A DNA stretch of 7,920 nt, from NCBI GenBank assembly GCA_024653875.1, contig JANLHE010000164.1:1-7920 (forward strand). Reading direction: 5' to 3'. The stretch is from Acidobacteriota bacterium (lineage in GTDB: Bacteria; Acidobacteriota; Vicinamibacteria; Vicinamibacterales; SCN-69-37). Positions 1 through 5,679 of the stretch are shown here, piece by piece. The notes below the pieces were generated by a model that searched no databases, was not told where the DNA came from, and worked only from the letters and a program-made list of their open reading frames with translations. Position numbers and translations under genes: made by a program. Position 1 is the first letter of the stretch, and the number at the start of each line of letters is the position of its first letter.

Positions 1-174
1 CCGAGGAACCTGATGAGCCCGACGTCGTCGGGCGGGGAATCGCCTGTGCGGCCAGCGCGGCGGGGGCCGCCAGGGCCATCGCCACGGCCGCGGCGACGGC
101 CCTGGCGGCCCCCGCCGCGCTGGCCGCACAGGCGATTCCCCGCCCGACGACGTCGGGCTCATCAGGTTCCTCGG
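1..174. repeat. 174-base near-perfect palindrome with no spacer
   Basis: Bases 1-87 are the reverse complement of bases 88-174, pairing i with 175-i. Only two pairs fail: 78 (a) with 97 (c), and 84 (a) with 91 (c). The centre lies in cggccg (85-90), so there is no loop. The left arm begins at the first base of the window, so the repeat may continue upstream. The right arm reads as the signal peptide and first Ser/Gly codons of the PEGA gene; the left arm is the same sequence inverted. Long spacerless palindromes are unstable in most bacteria, so a fold-back artefact from sequencing or assembly at a contig end is a serious possibility. A true head-to-head duplication remains possible. Confidence 0.95.
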
Positions 175-1037
175 GTTCCTCAAGTTCCTCGGGTTCCTCA
201 GGTTCGTCGGGTTCGTCGACGACCTCGTCGGGCGGCGGGTCGGAGTCCCGTGTCCAGCCCCCGCCCCCGCCACGGTCCGGGTCGCGAACGCCGACTGCCT
301 CGGGCAGCCGGTCCGGCTCGGCTTCGTCGCGAAGCGGCTCCAGCGTGGGCGGCCGGTCCACGTCTGGCTCGGGATCCAGCACGAATACCTCGCCGGCCTC
401 GTCACGCACGTCGCGTGTGTCGTCGGGCGCCCCGGACGGCTCGGGCAGCGCGGCCTCGAGATCGACCTACGGCTCGCGGTCACGCGGCTCGCAGCCGCAG
501 ACGGGCATTGCGAAGGAGCGTCCGGCCGGTTCCTACGGATACGGAAACGTCGGCTTCTATTACCCGGGGAATCCGTTCAGCCCGTGGGGCCGCTGGTATC
601 CCTGGTACAACGCCGGTTTCGGATACGGGTACGTCAGCTATGACCCGTGGCGGTATGGCAGTTCGCGGTACTCGCTGTGGCGGTACGGCTACTGGTACAA
701 CCCCTACGATCCGTTCTGCTACAGCGCGGGCTACTGGATGTGTGACGCCTACGGCGGCGGTGGTGGCGGCGGCGGCAGCACCGAGGAGGACGAGTCCGAG
801 GCGACGGGTTCGGTGCGGCTGCGCGTCTCGCCGGCGCATGCCAGGGTCTTCGTGGACGGCACGCTCGTGGGCGTCGTGGACGACTTCGACGGCCTGACGG
901 GCCACCTCAAGCTCACGCTGGGCACGCACCTGGTGGAGATCAAGGCCGACGGCTACGAGACGTTTGTCCCGGAGATCGTGCTCGACGAGGGCAAGACCAT
1001 TACCGTGCGCGGGTCGTTGAAAAAAGTTGTCAAATAG
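3..1037 (+). CDS. Exported PEGA-domain protein, Ser/Gly- and Tyr/Trp-rich (5' end uncertain)
   Basis: The frame is open from base 3 to the TAG at 1035-1037. Codons 78-134 read as an Ala-rich hydrophobic signal peptide core ending in AAQA, with likely cleavage near 134, so the mature protein is exported. Next come (Gly-Ser-Ser) repeats (165-218), a long Ser/Arg/Gly/Pro low-complexity stretch to about 525, an aromatic Gly/Tyr/Trp/Pro-rich stretch (about 528-752), eight consecutive Gly codons (753-776), an acidic patch, and a C-terminal PEGA domain (about 807-1031) with VFVDGTLVG and an EIKADGYE-like strand. PEGA domains are small beta modules of surface or envelope proteins, so an extracytoplasmic structural or binding role is likely; the exact job is unknown. 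No ATG, GTG or TTG lies in frame before GTG 345, which would discard the signal peptide and repeats. The true start is therefore probably lost at the centre of the palindrome. The membrane gene follows after 3 bases. Confidence 0.8.
   Translation, partial: EEPDEPDVVGRGIACAASAAGAARAIATAAATALAAPAALAAQAIPRPTTSGSSGSSGSSSSSGSSGSSGSSTTSSGGGSESRVQPPPPPRSGSRTPTASGSRSGSASSRSGSSVGGRSTSGSGSSTNTSPASSRTSRVSSGAPDGSGSAASRSTYGSRSRGSQPQTGIAKERPAGSYGYGNVGFYYPGNPFSPWGRWYPWYNAGFGYGYVSYDPWRYGSSRYSLWRYGYWYNPYDPFCYSAGYWMCDAYGGGGGGGGSTEEDESEATGSVRLRVSPAHARVFVDGTLVGVVDDFDGLTGHLKLTLGTHLVEIKADGYETFVPEIVLDEGKTITVRGSLKKVVK
165..218 (+). repeat. 9-base tandem repeat encoding (Gly-Ser-Ser)x6
   Basis: Six nine-base units of the form ggttcctcg run head to tail: four with tcc as the middle codon, two with tcg. 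All are in the frame of the PEGA gene and encode Gly-Ser-Ser (Ser-Ser-Ser in the third unit). The first unit overlaps the end of the palindrome. The tract probably forms a flexible linker just after the signal peptide, and copy number could vary by slippage without breaking the frame. Confidence 0.9.
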
Positions 1038-1040
1038 GGC

Positions 1041-1418
1041 GTGACCATCGAGCGCCAGCAGTCGGTCGTCGCGGGCATCTCGCTCGTTTACGACCTCGCG
1101 ATCGGCCTTGCGCTGCTCGTGGCGACCGACCGCTTCGCGTCTCTCTTCGGCGTGGTGGTGCCCGAACCGCGCCTCTTCGTGACGCTCACCGGCATCTTCC
1201 TTGTGTGTGTCGGCCTCGGCTATCTCCAGCCGCTGCGTGACCCCGCACGGCACCGCGCCTATCTCTGGATATTCGGCCCGCTCCTGAAGGGCGCCGGTGC
1301 CGCGGTGTTCCTGTGGGACTACCTGTACAACGGATCACCGGCGTCCTACCTGCTGTTCGCGGCCAGTGACGGAACGCTCGGCCTGGCCACCCTGGTGGTG
1401 CTGCTGCGCCGGAGTTAA
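1041..1418 (+). CDS. Small four-helix membrane protein of unknown function
   Basis: A GTG at 1041 opens a 125-residue protein ending in TAA at 1416-1418. Four hydrophobic segments are visible: about residues 9-31, 46-64, 76-97 and 103-121, separated by short polar loops such as QPLRDPARHRAY. This pattern indicates a small integral membrane protein of the inner membrane. The size and four-helix layout resemble several uncharacterised small membrane families, but I recognise no diagnostic motif and assign no function. It starts 3 bases after the PEGA stop, so it is probably cotranscribed and translationally coupled; a weak aggg precedes the GTG. Its stop codon overlaps that of the convergent permease gene, and the hairpin at 1417-1450 follows at once and probably ends the transcript. 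Confidence 0.8.
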   Translation: MTIERQQSVVAGISLVYDLAIGLALLVATDRFASLFGVVVPEPRLFVTLTGIFLVCVGLGYLQPLRDPARHRAYLWIFGPLLKGAGAAVFLWDYLYNGSPASYLLFAASDGTLGLATLVVLLRRS

Positions 1419-2803
1419 GGGGACGGGAGTGATTTCACTCCCGTCCCCTTTCTCGCGAACAGGTAGTAGAGCGGAATCCCAGCCGCGATGATGATCAGTC
1501 CGTAGAGGGTGGGCTGCGTTTCGGTCCAGAGGCGATGGATCAACATCGCCGCGGAGGCCAGCACGAAAATCGCCGGCGCATACGGATATCCCCACGCCTT
1601 GAACGGCCGCTCGGCCGTGGGATGACGATGCCGCAGGACGAACAGGGCGGCAACGGCCACTCCCGAGAAGAGCACGATGGCAAACCCGGTGTAGTCCACC
1701 AGCTCGGACAGCGTGGAGGACAGCACCAGCACGGCGCTCCAGGCCGCCTGCGCCCAGATCGCGCGCGCCGGCGTGCGGTAACGGGGATGCACCTGCGCCA
1801 CCGAGGGCAGAAACGCGCCGTCTCTCGCCATGGCGAAGTACACCCGTGGACCCGCCAGCACCATGGCGCTGATGCTTGCCGCGATGCTGACAATCGTGAA
1901 GATGGCGAGCAGATTCCCGGCCACAAAACCAAAGAGCCGTTCCGCGACCATGTCGGTCAACCGGCCGTTCTGCACGGCGGCGATGTCGGCGAGTGGCATC
2001 GCGTAGAGGTAGAGCACGTTGAGCGCGAGATAGATCAGGACCACCGCCGCCGTGCCCAGGCCCAGCGCAATCGGCACGTTGCGTCCGGGATTCCGGATTT
2101 CCTCAGCGACGTAGGCCGCGGCGTTCCAGCCCGAATAACTGAACATCACCGGAATGAGCGCCAGCAGCCACCCGGTGGCCGGCGTGACGACGGCATTGCT
2201 GCTCGACAGGTGCCCGAACGAACCGGACCCCAGCGAGAGGCCCAGGGCGATGAAGATCAGGATGCCCGAGACCTTGAGGCCCGCCAGGAAGTTGTGCACC
2301 AGCCGGCCGGGCTCCAGCCCGCGCATGTGAATGAACGACAACGCCGCGATCGCGGCCAGCGCGACCAGCGCCTGTGGCGTGACGGTCAAGGGCACCACCG
2401 GCAGCGGCAGCACCAGGAGCGGCGTGCGGTCGGCGGCGGCAGGAATGAACCGTCCGATGTAGTCGGCCAGCAGGACCGCGCTGGCCGCAATCGCGCCGGA
2501 AAACCCGGCGACAAACGAGGTCCATCCGGTCAGGAACGCCGCGGGGGGGCCGAACGCCTCGCGCAAGTAGACGTACTCGCCTCCGGCCTTCGGCCGAAGC
2601 GCGGCCAGTTCGGCGTAGGCCATGGCGCCGGCAAATGCCAGGACTCCGCCAATCAGCCAGACGCCGAGCATGGCGCCGGCCGTGGGCACGAGTCCCGCCA
2701 CCAGAATCGGCACGAAGAAGATGCCGCCCCCGATGACGTTCGACAGGATGATGGCCGCCGCGTCGAAAGGTCCGAGGCGGCGTTCAAGCGCCGGTTCGGT
2801 CAC
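1415..2803 (-). CDS. APC-superfamily amino acid permease
   Basis: This 462-residue protein has about twelve hydrophobic helices and the length of the APC amino acid transporters. The first helix carries the family's substrate-binding loop as NVIGGGIFFVP (residues 22-32). Other family features are the ELAALRPKAGGEYVYLREAFG stretch after helix 2 and the FSYSGWNAAAYVAEEIRNPGRNVP block at helix 6. It should sit in the inner membrane and move amino acids or related solutes by exchange or symport; the layout is closest to the LAT/SteT-like branch, but the substrate cannot be read from sequence. The GTG start at 2801-2803 overlaps the TGA of the lipoprotein gene (GTGA), implying translational coupling. 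It is the last gene of the sigma-factor operon. Its final residues, KGTGVKSLPSP, are encoded by the terminator hairpin and look like an appended tail. Confidence 0.92.
   Translation of the reverse strand: MTEPALERRLGPFDAAAIILSNVIGGGIFFVPILVAGLVPTAGAMLGVWLIGGVLAFAGAMAYAELAALRPKAGGEYVYLREAFGPPAAFLTGWTSFVAGFSGAIAASAVLLADYIGRFIPAAADRTPLLVLPLPVVPLTVTPQALVALAAIAALSFIHMRGLEPGRLVHNFLAGLKVSGILIFIALGLSLGSGSFGHLSSSNAVVTPATGWLLALIPVMFSYSGWNAAAYVAEEIRNPGRNVPIALGLGTAAVVLIYLALNVLYLYAMPLADIAAVQNGRLTDMVAERLFGFVAGNLLAIFTIVSIAASISAMVLAGPRVYFAMARDGAFLPSVAQVHPRYRTPARAIWAQAAWSAVLVLSSTLSELVDYTGFAIVLFSGVAVAALFVLRHRHPTAERPFKAWGYPYAPAIFVLASAAMLIHRLWTETQPTLYGLIIIAAGIPLYYLFARKGTGVKSLPSP
1417..1450. terminator. Bidirectional hairpin terminator between convergent genes
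   Basis: The arm aaggggacgggagtga (1417-1432) pairs perfectly with 1435-1450; with a realistic four-base loop the stem is 15 pairs and GC-rich. It starts within the TAA of the rightward membrane gene and is wholly contained in the last codons of the leftward permease, so it could serve transcripts from both sides. The T tract is short (ttt at 1449-1451 on the plus strand, only tt on the minus), so termination strength is uncertain. The form ggggac...gtcccc also resembles a dispersed REP-like palindrome, which a genome-wide count could test. Confidence 0.7.
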
Positions 2804-3312
2804 CGGCCCGCCGGGTCCGTTGGCGTGGCGAGCAGCACGCGCCGCTCGATCGGGTACTCGCCGGCAGGCACGATCTTGCCCCCGCGCTTGACGAAGAGCT
2901 TCGCGGTCCAGTCGCGGAACATCCGGTGGCTGAAGAGCTCGGAGCGCGGCTGCTCCAGCGTGTAGCCAATCTTCGACCGGATCACGACCGGCTCGGTGCT
3001 GGCACCGGGGGCGAGGCCGCTGCCGCCGATGACCTTGACGACAACCTCGTCCTGCTCCGTATCGTCACCCGTCGCCCAGAACATGACGACCATGTCTATC
3101 GACGACAGCTCCTCGTCGGAGGCGTTGCGAATGGTGAACGTCAGGCTGGGGACGAGGTGGTTGAGGCCGGCCGGCGTGAGGCCGTTGTCATAGTAGCCGG
3201 ACGAGACGTCGGCGATCTGAACGGCGGTCGTCAGATCCACCGACTCGCAGCCGGCCACGGCGAAAGCGGCCAGCAGCACAGCCGCGCGAAGGGCAATCAA
3301 TCGGCGGGACAT
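2800..3312 (-). CDS. Small predicted lipoprotein of unknown function
   Basis: The 170-residue product starts MSRRLIALRAAV, has a short hydrophobic helix, and a lipobox AVAGC with Cys22 as the lipidation site. It should therefore be processed by signal peptidase II and anchored to the membrane. The mature part looks like a beta-rich domain: PSLTFTIRNASDEEL and SIDMVVMFW resemble the alternating strands of an immunoglobulin-like or FxLYD-type fold, but that comparison is inference. No catalytic motif is visible. The ATG at 3310-3312 lies 15 bases after the stop of the secreted-protein gene and has no clear Shine-Dalgarno sequence, so it may depend on coupling. Its TGA overlaps the permease GTG. 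Operon position suggests an envelope role under the sigma factor. Confidence 0.85.
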   Translation of the reverse strand: MSRRLIALRAAVLLAAFAVAGCESVDLTTAVQIADVSSGYYDNGLTPAGLNHLVPSLTFTIRNASDEELSSIDMVVMFWATGDDTEQDEVVVKVIGGSGLAPGASTEPVVIRSKIGYTLEQPRSELFSHRMFRDWTAKLFVKRGGKIVPAGEYPIERRVLLATPTDPAGR

Positions 3313-3327
3313 GTCGCCGATTGTAGA

Positions 3328-4065
3328 TCAGAACTGCGACTCGACGACCCGCTTCTTCGCCTCGTCCCGCGTGATCTTTCCATCGAAGAACAGCGCGAGA
3401 TCCGATCCCTTGATTCGCAGGATCAGCGTCTGCGAGTCATCGTAGAGGCCGGTCGGAATCGGGTCTTCCTCACCGCGCGCCACCACCGAGAGCCACTCGT
3501 TGTCACCGACCTGCAACGACCGCGAGTAATCGAGCATCGCGTCGACCAGCCGGCCCTTCACCAGGTCGCGGTAGAACTGATTCGGATCCGCGAGGAACGG
3601 GTCTGCCGCAAGCGCCAGCAGCCTCGCGTCGTCCGGACCCGCGCCCGTGCCGCGCACCGGGGGCGTGGCGCCGCGGCCGGCCACGGTCTGGTTGCCCACC
3701 TGCGACCCGGGCGCGTTTGGCCGCGCCATCTGGCTCCGCAACACGTAACTTTCGCGAATCTGCGGAATCTCCACGTCGAACACGAGGCCGTAATGCTCCA
3801 GCGGGAAGCCCTTGGCCCGTGGACGCCCCATCAGCAGCATGCCGATGGGCATTTCCTCCTGCGCGCGCGTCGCCAGTTCCTGCGCGCTCTGGCGCACGGC
3901 GTTCTCGAGCACGCCTTCCATCACCTGGAGCCGAAAACGCCGCTGCTGAATCTGCACCTCGGGCGAGACGCCGGGTGTCTGCGGGCTTGCCGCCTGCTGC
4001 GCCGCCACGGTTGCCGACGCCAGCGCCAGGCCAACCACCACGACTTGAACCTGTTTACGTGTCAT
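3328..4065 (-). CDS. Secreted protein of unknown function in the sigma operon
   Basis: The 245-residue product has an N-terminal signal peptide (basic MTRKQ, hydrophobic VVVVGLALASATVAA) with likely cleavage around residue 22, so it acts in the periplasm or outside. A helical, Gln/Arg-rich segment follows (SPEVQIQQRRFRLQVMEGVL). Next are a DVEIPQIRES strand, a Gly/Pro/Ala linker near residues 120-145, and a C-terminal domain containing WLSVVARGEE and TLILRIKGSDLALFFDGKIT. I recognise no enzyme motif or named family. Its ATG overlaps the anti-sigma stop by one base (TAATG) behind a good gaggg site, so production is tied to the anti-sigma factor. An accessory sensor, or partner of the outside domain of the anti-sigma factor, is plausible but unproven. 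Confidence 0.85.
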   Translation of the reverse strand: MTRKQVQVVVVGLALASATVAAQQAASPQTPGVSPEVQIQQRRFRLQVMEGVLENAVRQSAQELATRAQEEMPIGMLLMGRPRAKGFPLEHYGLVFDVEIPQIRESYVLRSQMARPNAPGSQVGNQTVAGRGATPPVRGTGAGPDDARLLALAADPFLADPNQFYRDLVKGRLVDAMLDYSRSLQVGDNEWLSVVARGEEDPIPTGLYDDSQTLILRIKGSDLALFFDGKITRDEAKKRVVESQF

Positions 4066-4787
4066 TACTGCACCCTCGACTGCTGCGCGGCGAGCAACCC
4101 GTTAACGGCCTCGCGAAGCACGAGCACCTCCCGCGCGAGATGCGTCAGACTTTCCCCGTCGCGACGCCGCTCAAGATCCTGCTCATTGGCCACGACCGTC
4201 AGGTAGTGGCTGATCTTGAGCCACTGCCGCTGCTCGCTGGCGCCCACAAACGCCTCGGCGCTGGCGAGCAACCGGCGCTCGGCGTTCAGGTCCAGTCGCG
4301 CGGGCATCGGGTTCGTGACCGACACCGGGGTCGCCTCGCGAAGCGCGTTGAATCCGGCGGCGCTCAATTCCTGGCGCACCAGCGAACTGACCACGCCCGG
4401 ATCGACCGCCGGCGCGTTGACGGGCACCGCGGCCGGCGCCGGCCCGGCGGCCTGGGCCGTCGCCACGCCGCGGCCGTTGTCGCCCAGCACCGACGCGGCA
4501 AACCCGCCCGCCGCTCCCACCACGAACATCACGCTCGCGGCGGCGGCCATCGCCCACGCGGGCACCTGCCGATGCCACGGCACCACCGGCGCCGGCGCGA
4601 ACGGCGTCCACACGGACGCCTGTTCCGGCACGCCCCAGGCGAGCAGGTCCTGACGCACGCGGCGGAAGGCCTGCACGTCATCGCGACAGATGTCACATCC
4701 ATCCAGATGCCGCTCGATCTCCCGCCGATCGGCGGGCGGGGCCTCGTCGTAGAGATAGTCCAGCACGCGGTCACGGTGTTCACACAT
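4065..4787 (-). CDS. Membrane-spanning zinc-binding (ZAS/zf-HC2) anti-sigma factor
   Basis: With the ATG at 4785-4787 the protein has 240 residues. The N-terminal module carries Cys2, His4 and the anti-sigma zinc motif H27-x3-C31-x2-C34 (HLDGCDIC), the hallmark of ZAS anti-sigma factors that sequester ECF sigma factors in the cytoplasm. A hydrophobic helix at about residues 77-100 spans the membrane, followed by an Ala/Pro linker and a charged, helical outside domain with QELSAAGFNALR and a coiled-coil-like C terminus. The gene lies directly behind the sigma gene, as usual for cognate pairs. Three in-frame starts exist: GTG 4820 overlapping the sigma stop as GTGA, ATG 4808, and ATG 4787. I prefer 4787 for its spaced AGAGGA and because the zinc module begins there; the GTGA start is a fair alternative, since the operon uses the same junction elsewhere. 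Confidence 0.9.
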   Translation of the reverse strand: MCEHRDRVLDYLYDEAPPADRREIERHLDGCDICRDDVQAFRRVRQDLLAWGVPEQASVWTPFAPAPVVPWHRQVPAWAMAAAASVMFVVGAAGGFAASVLGDNGRGVATAQAAGPAPAAVPVNAPAVDPGVVSSLVRQELSAAGFNALREATPVSVTNPMPARLDLNAERRLLASAEAFVGASEQRQWLKISHYLTVVANEQDLERRRDGESLTHLAREVLVLREAVNGLLAAQQSRVQ

Positions 4788-4795
4788 CGGTCTGT

Positions 4796-4801
4796 TCCTC
4801 T
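4796..4801 (-). promoter_or_regulatory. Shine-Dalgarno AGAGGA favouring the anti-sigma start at 4787
   Basis: On the minus strand AGAGGA lies 8 bases before ATG 4787. A rival site, GGGAAGG (4830-4836), lies 9 bases before GTG 4820 and supports the longer form, which would add 11 residues. ATG 4808 has no convincing site. Confidence 0.5.
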
Positions 4802-4816
4802 GAGCCATGGCGTCGC

Positions 4817-5425
4817 TCACAACGTCGTACCTTCCCAGTGGGCGCGCCGCAGACTGGCGGCTTCGGCTTGCTGCCGCTCCAGTCTCCGTCGCAGCACCGT
4901 CAGTCCCTGATACAACCGGGTTTTCACCGTGCTCAGGGGACAATCCAGCATCTCGGCAATCTCCTGGAACGTGAGGCCGTGATACTCCTTCAACATGATG
5001 GCGGTGCGCTGCTCTTCGGGCAGGTCCGCCATGGCGCGCTGCACCGCCGCGGACATCTCGCGGCGGGCCACCAAATCCTCCACCGACTCGGTTGGCGCCG
5101 CCTGCTGATCCGCCAGGTCGATCGGGTCCGTGCCCTCGGGGACCTGCGCCACCGGCGCCCGGCGTTCCTTGCGCATCCAGTCGCGGCAGAGGTTGAGCGT
5201 GATGCGATACAGCCACGAGGAGAACTTGGCTTCGCCCTTGAACCCTTTCAGTCCGCGGTAGGCCCGCAGGAACGCGTCCTGCACCACGTCGCGTGCTTCC
5301 TCTTCCCGGCCCAGGGTGCGATAGGCCAGGGCATAGATCGGCCGCTCCCAGCGGGTGACCAGCTGGCTGAAGGCGTCCTGATCTCCGGCGGTCGCGCGCG
5401 CGACCAACTCTTCGTCTGACGTCAT
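4817..5425 (-). CDS. ECF-family RNA polymerase sigma factor
   Basis: The 202-residue product has the two-domain ECF layout. Sigma2 spans about residues 5-90: ELVARATAGDQDAF at the start, then DVVQDAFLRAYRGL (46-59), then FSSWLYRITLNLCRDWMRK for promoter melting and -10 recognition. An acidic linker follows. Sigma4 spans about 122-180: LPEEQRTAIMLKEYHGLTFQEIAEML, then the helix-turn-helix CPLSTVKTRLYQGL for -35 binding. It should direct RNA polymerase to a small regulon and be held by the anti-sigma factor encoded next. ATG 5425 gives the start usual for the family; ATG 5473 would add 16 Gly/Pro-rich residues and is less likely. This is the first gene of the five-gene leftward operon. RpoE-like in the broad sense; the exact ECF group is not assigned. 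Confidence 0.95.
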   Translation of the reverse strand: MTSDEELVARATAGDQDAFSQLVTRWERPIYALAYRTLGREEEARDVVQDAFLRAYRGLKGFKGEAKFSSWLYRITLNLCRDWMRKERRAPVAQVPEGTDPIDLADQQAAPTESVEDLVARREMSAAVQRAMADLPEEQRTAIMLKEYHGLTFQEIAEMLDCPLSTVKTRLYQGLTVLRRRLERQQAEAASLRRAHWEGTTL

Positions 5426-5477
5426 CGGCACTTCAAGTCCCCGGGGAACCGGGCCCGATCCCCCGTCTTTCATCCAT

Positions 5478-5495
5478 CCGGCGTGACCGGCGTGA
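5478..5495. repeat. 9-base tandem direct repeat in the sigma operon leader
   Basis: The unit ccggcgtga occurs twice head to tail (5478-5486, 5487-5495), in the predicted untranslated leader of the sigma mRNA just upstream of ATG 5473. It could be a protein-binding site or chance in GC-rich DNA. Confidence 0.7.
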
Positions 5496-5568
5496 ACCCT
5501 TCTGGCCCCGCTCAGCCCTTTGGACGGCCCCGGGGGGCCAAGAGTCTGTACCGGGCCTGGATGGCTTC

Positions 5569-5574
5569 AGTATA
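5569..5574 (-). promoter_or_regulatory. Candidate promoter -10 for the sigma operon
   Basis: On the minus strand TATACT matches five of six bases of the housekeeping -10. A possible -35, gcgaca (5595-5600), is 20 bases upstream, longer than ideal. The two-unit direct repeat at 5576-5595 fills the gap, so activator-assisted initiation is plausible. The predicted start near 5562 gives a leader of about 137 bases to ATG 5425. I see no clear ECF-type autoregulatory GGAAC/CGTC promoter. Confidence 0.4.
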
Positions 5575-5575
5575 G

Positions 5576-5595
5576 CCACCAGATTCCACCAGATT
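5576..5595. repeat. 10-base tandem direct repeat, candidate operator
   Basis: The unit ccaccagatt is repeated exactly, 5576-5585 and 5586-5595, so equivalent bases are one helical turn apart on the same DNA face. It abuts the leftward -10 (5569-5574) and lies 26 bases upstream of the rightward extended -10. This is the geometry of a binding site for a dimer or tandem monomers of a regulator. The divergently encoded HTH-receiver protein is a candidate binder by position only. Confidence 0.55.
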
Positions 5596-5621
5596 GTCGC
5601 TACTGTCTGTCTGGCGCCCAG

Positions 5622-5630
5622 TGTTACACT
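5622..5630 (+). promoter_or_regulatory. Candidate extended -10 promoter for the HTH-receiver gene
   Basis: TGtTACACT has the extended -10 form TGnTAnnnT. The matching -35 is poor (ctgtct, 5603-5608, with a 16-base spacer), as extended -10 promoters tolerate. A start near 5637 would leave a leader of about 43 bases to ATG 5680. The rest of 5426-5679 holds no gene that I can support. Confidence 0.4.
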
Positions 5631-5679
5631 CCGAAGACGCTGGGCCGGCGCCCCCCACGTCTCCAGCCAGTAGATTTCC

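Noticed and set aside
165..218. Possible CRISPR-like array from short repeated units
   Set aside because: The units are contiguous nine-base codon repeats without spacers, encoding Gly-Ser-Ser in a protein.
13..897. A 294-codon plus-strand frame overlapping the PEGA gene
   Set aside because: Arg/Pro-rich translation with no domain; the PEGA gene in another frame has a signal peptide and a clear C-terminal domain over the same bases.
1535..2965. A 476-codon open frame on the plus strand
   Set aside because: Antisense to the permease, whose helices and motifs are clear. The product is low-complexity Arg/Gly/His-rich and has no credible fold.
2926..4910. Two long plus-strand frames (2926-4206 and 3717-4910)
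   Set aside because: They lie opposite the lipoprotein, secreted protein and anti-sigma genes, all of which have recognisable signals or motifs. The plus-strand translations are Arg/His/Pro-rich shadows.
4788..5216. N-terminal extension of the anti-sigma frame up to 5216
   Set aside because: It overlaps the sigma gene out of frame and its Gly/Arg/His-rich translation is a shadow. The zinc-binding module starts near 4787.
5526..5541. GC-rich hairpin ggcccc/ggggcc in the sigma leader as a terminator or riboswitch
   Set aside because: The stem is six pairs with a loop of only two bases and no T tract follows, so it is not a supportable structure.
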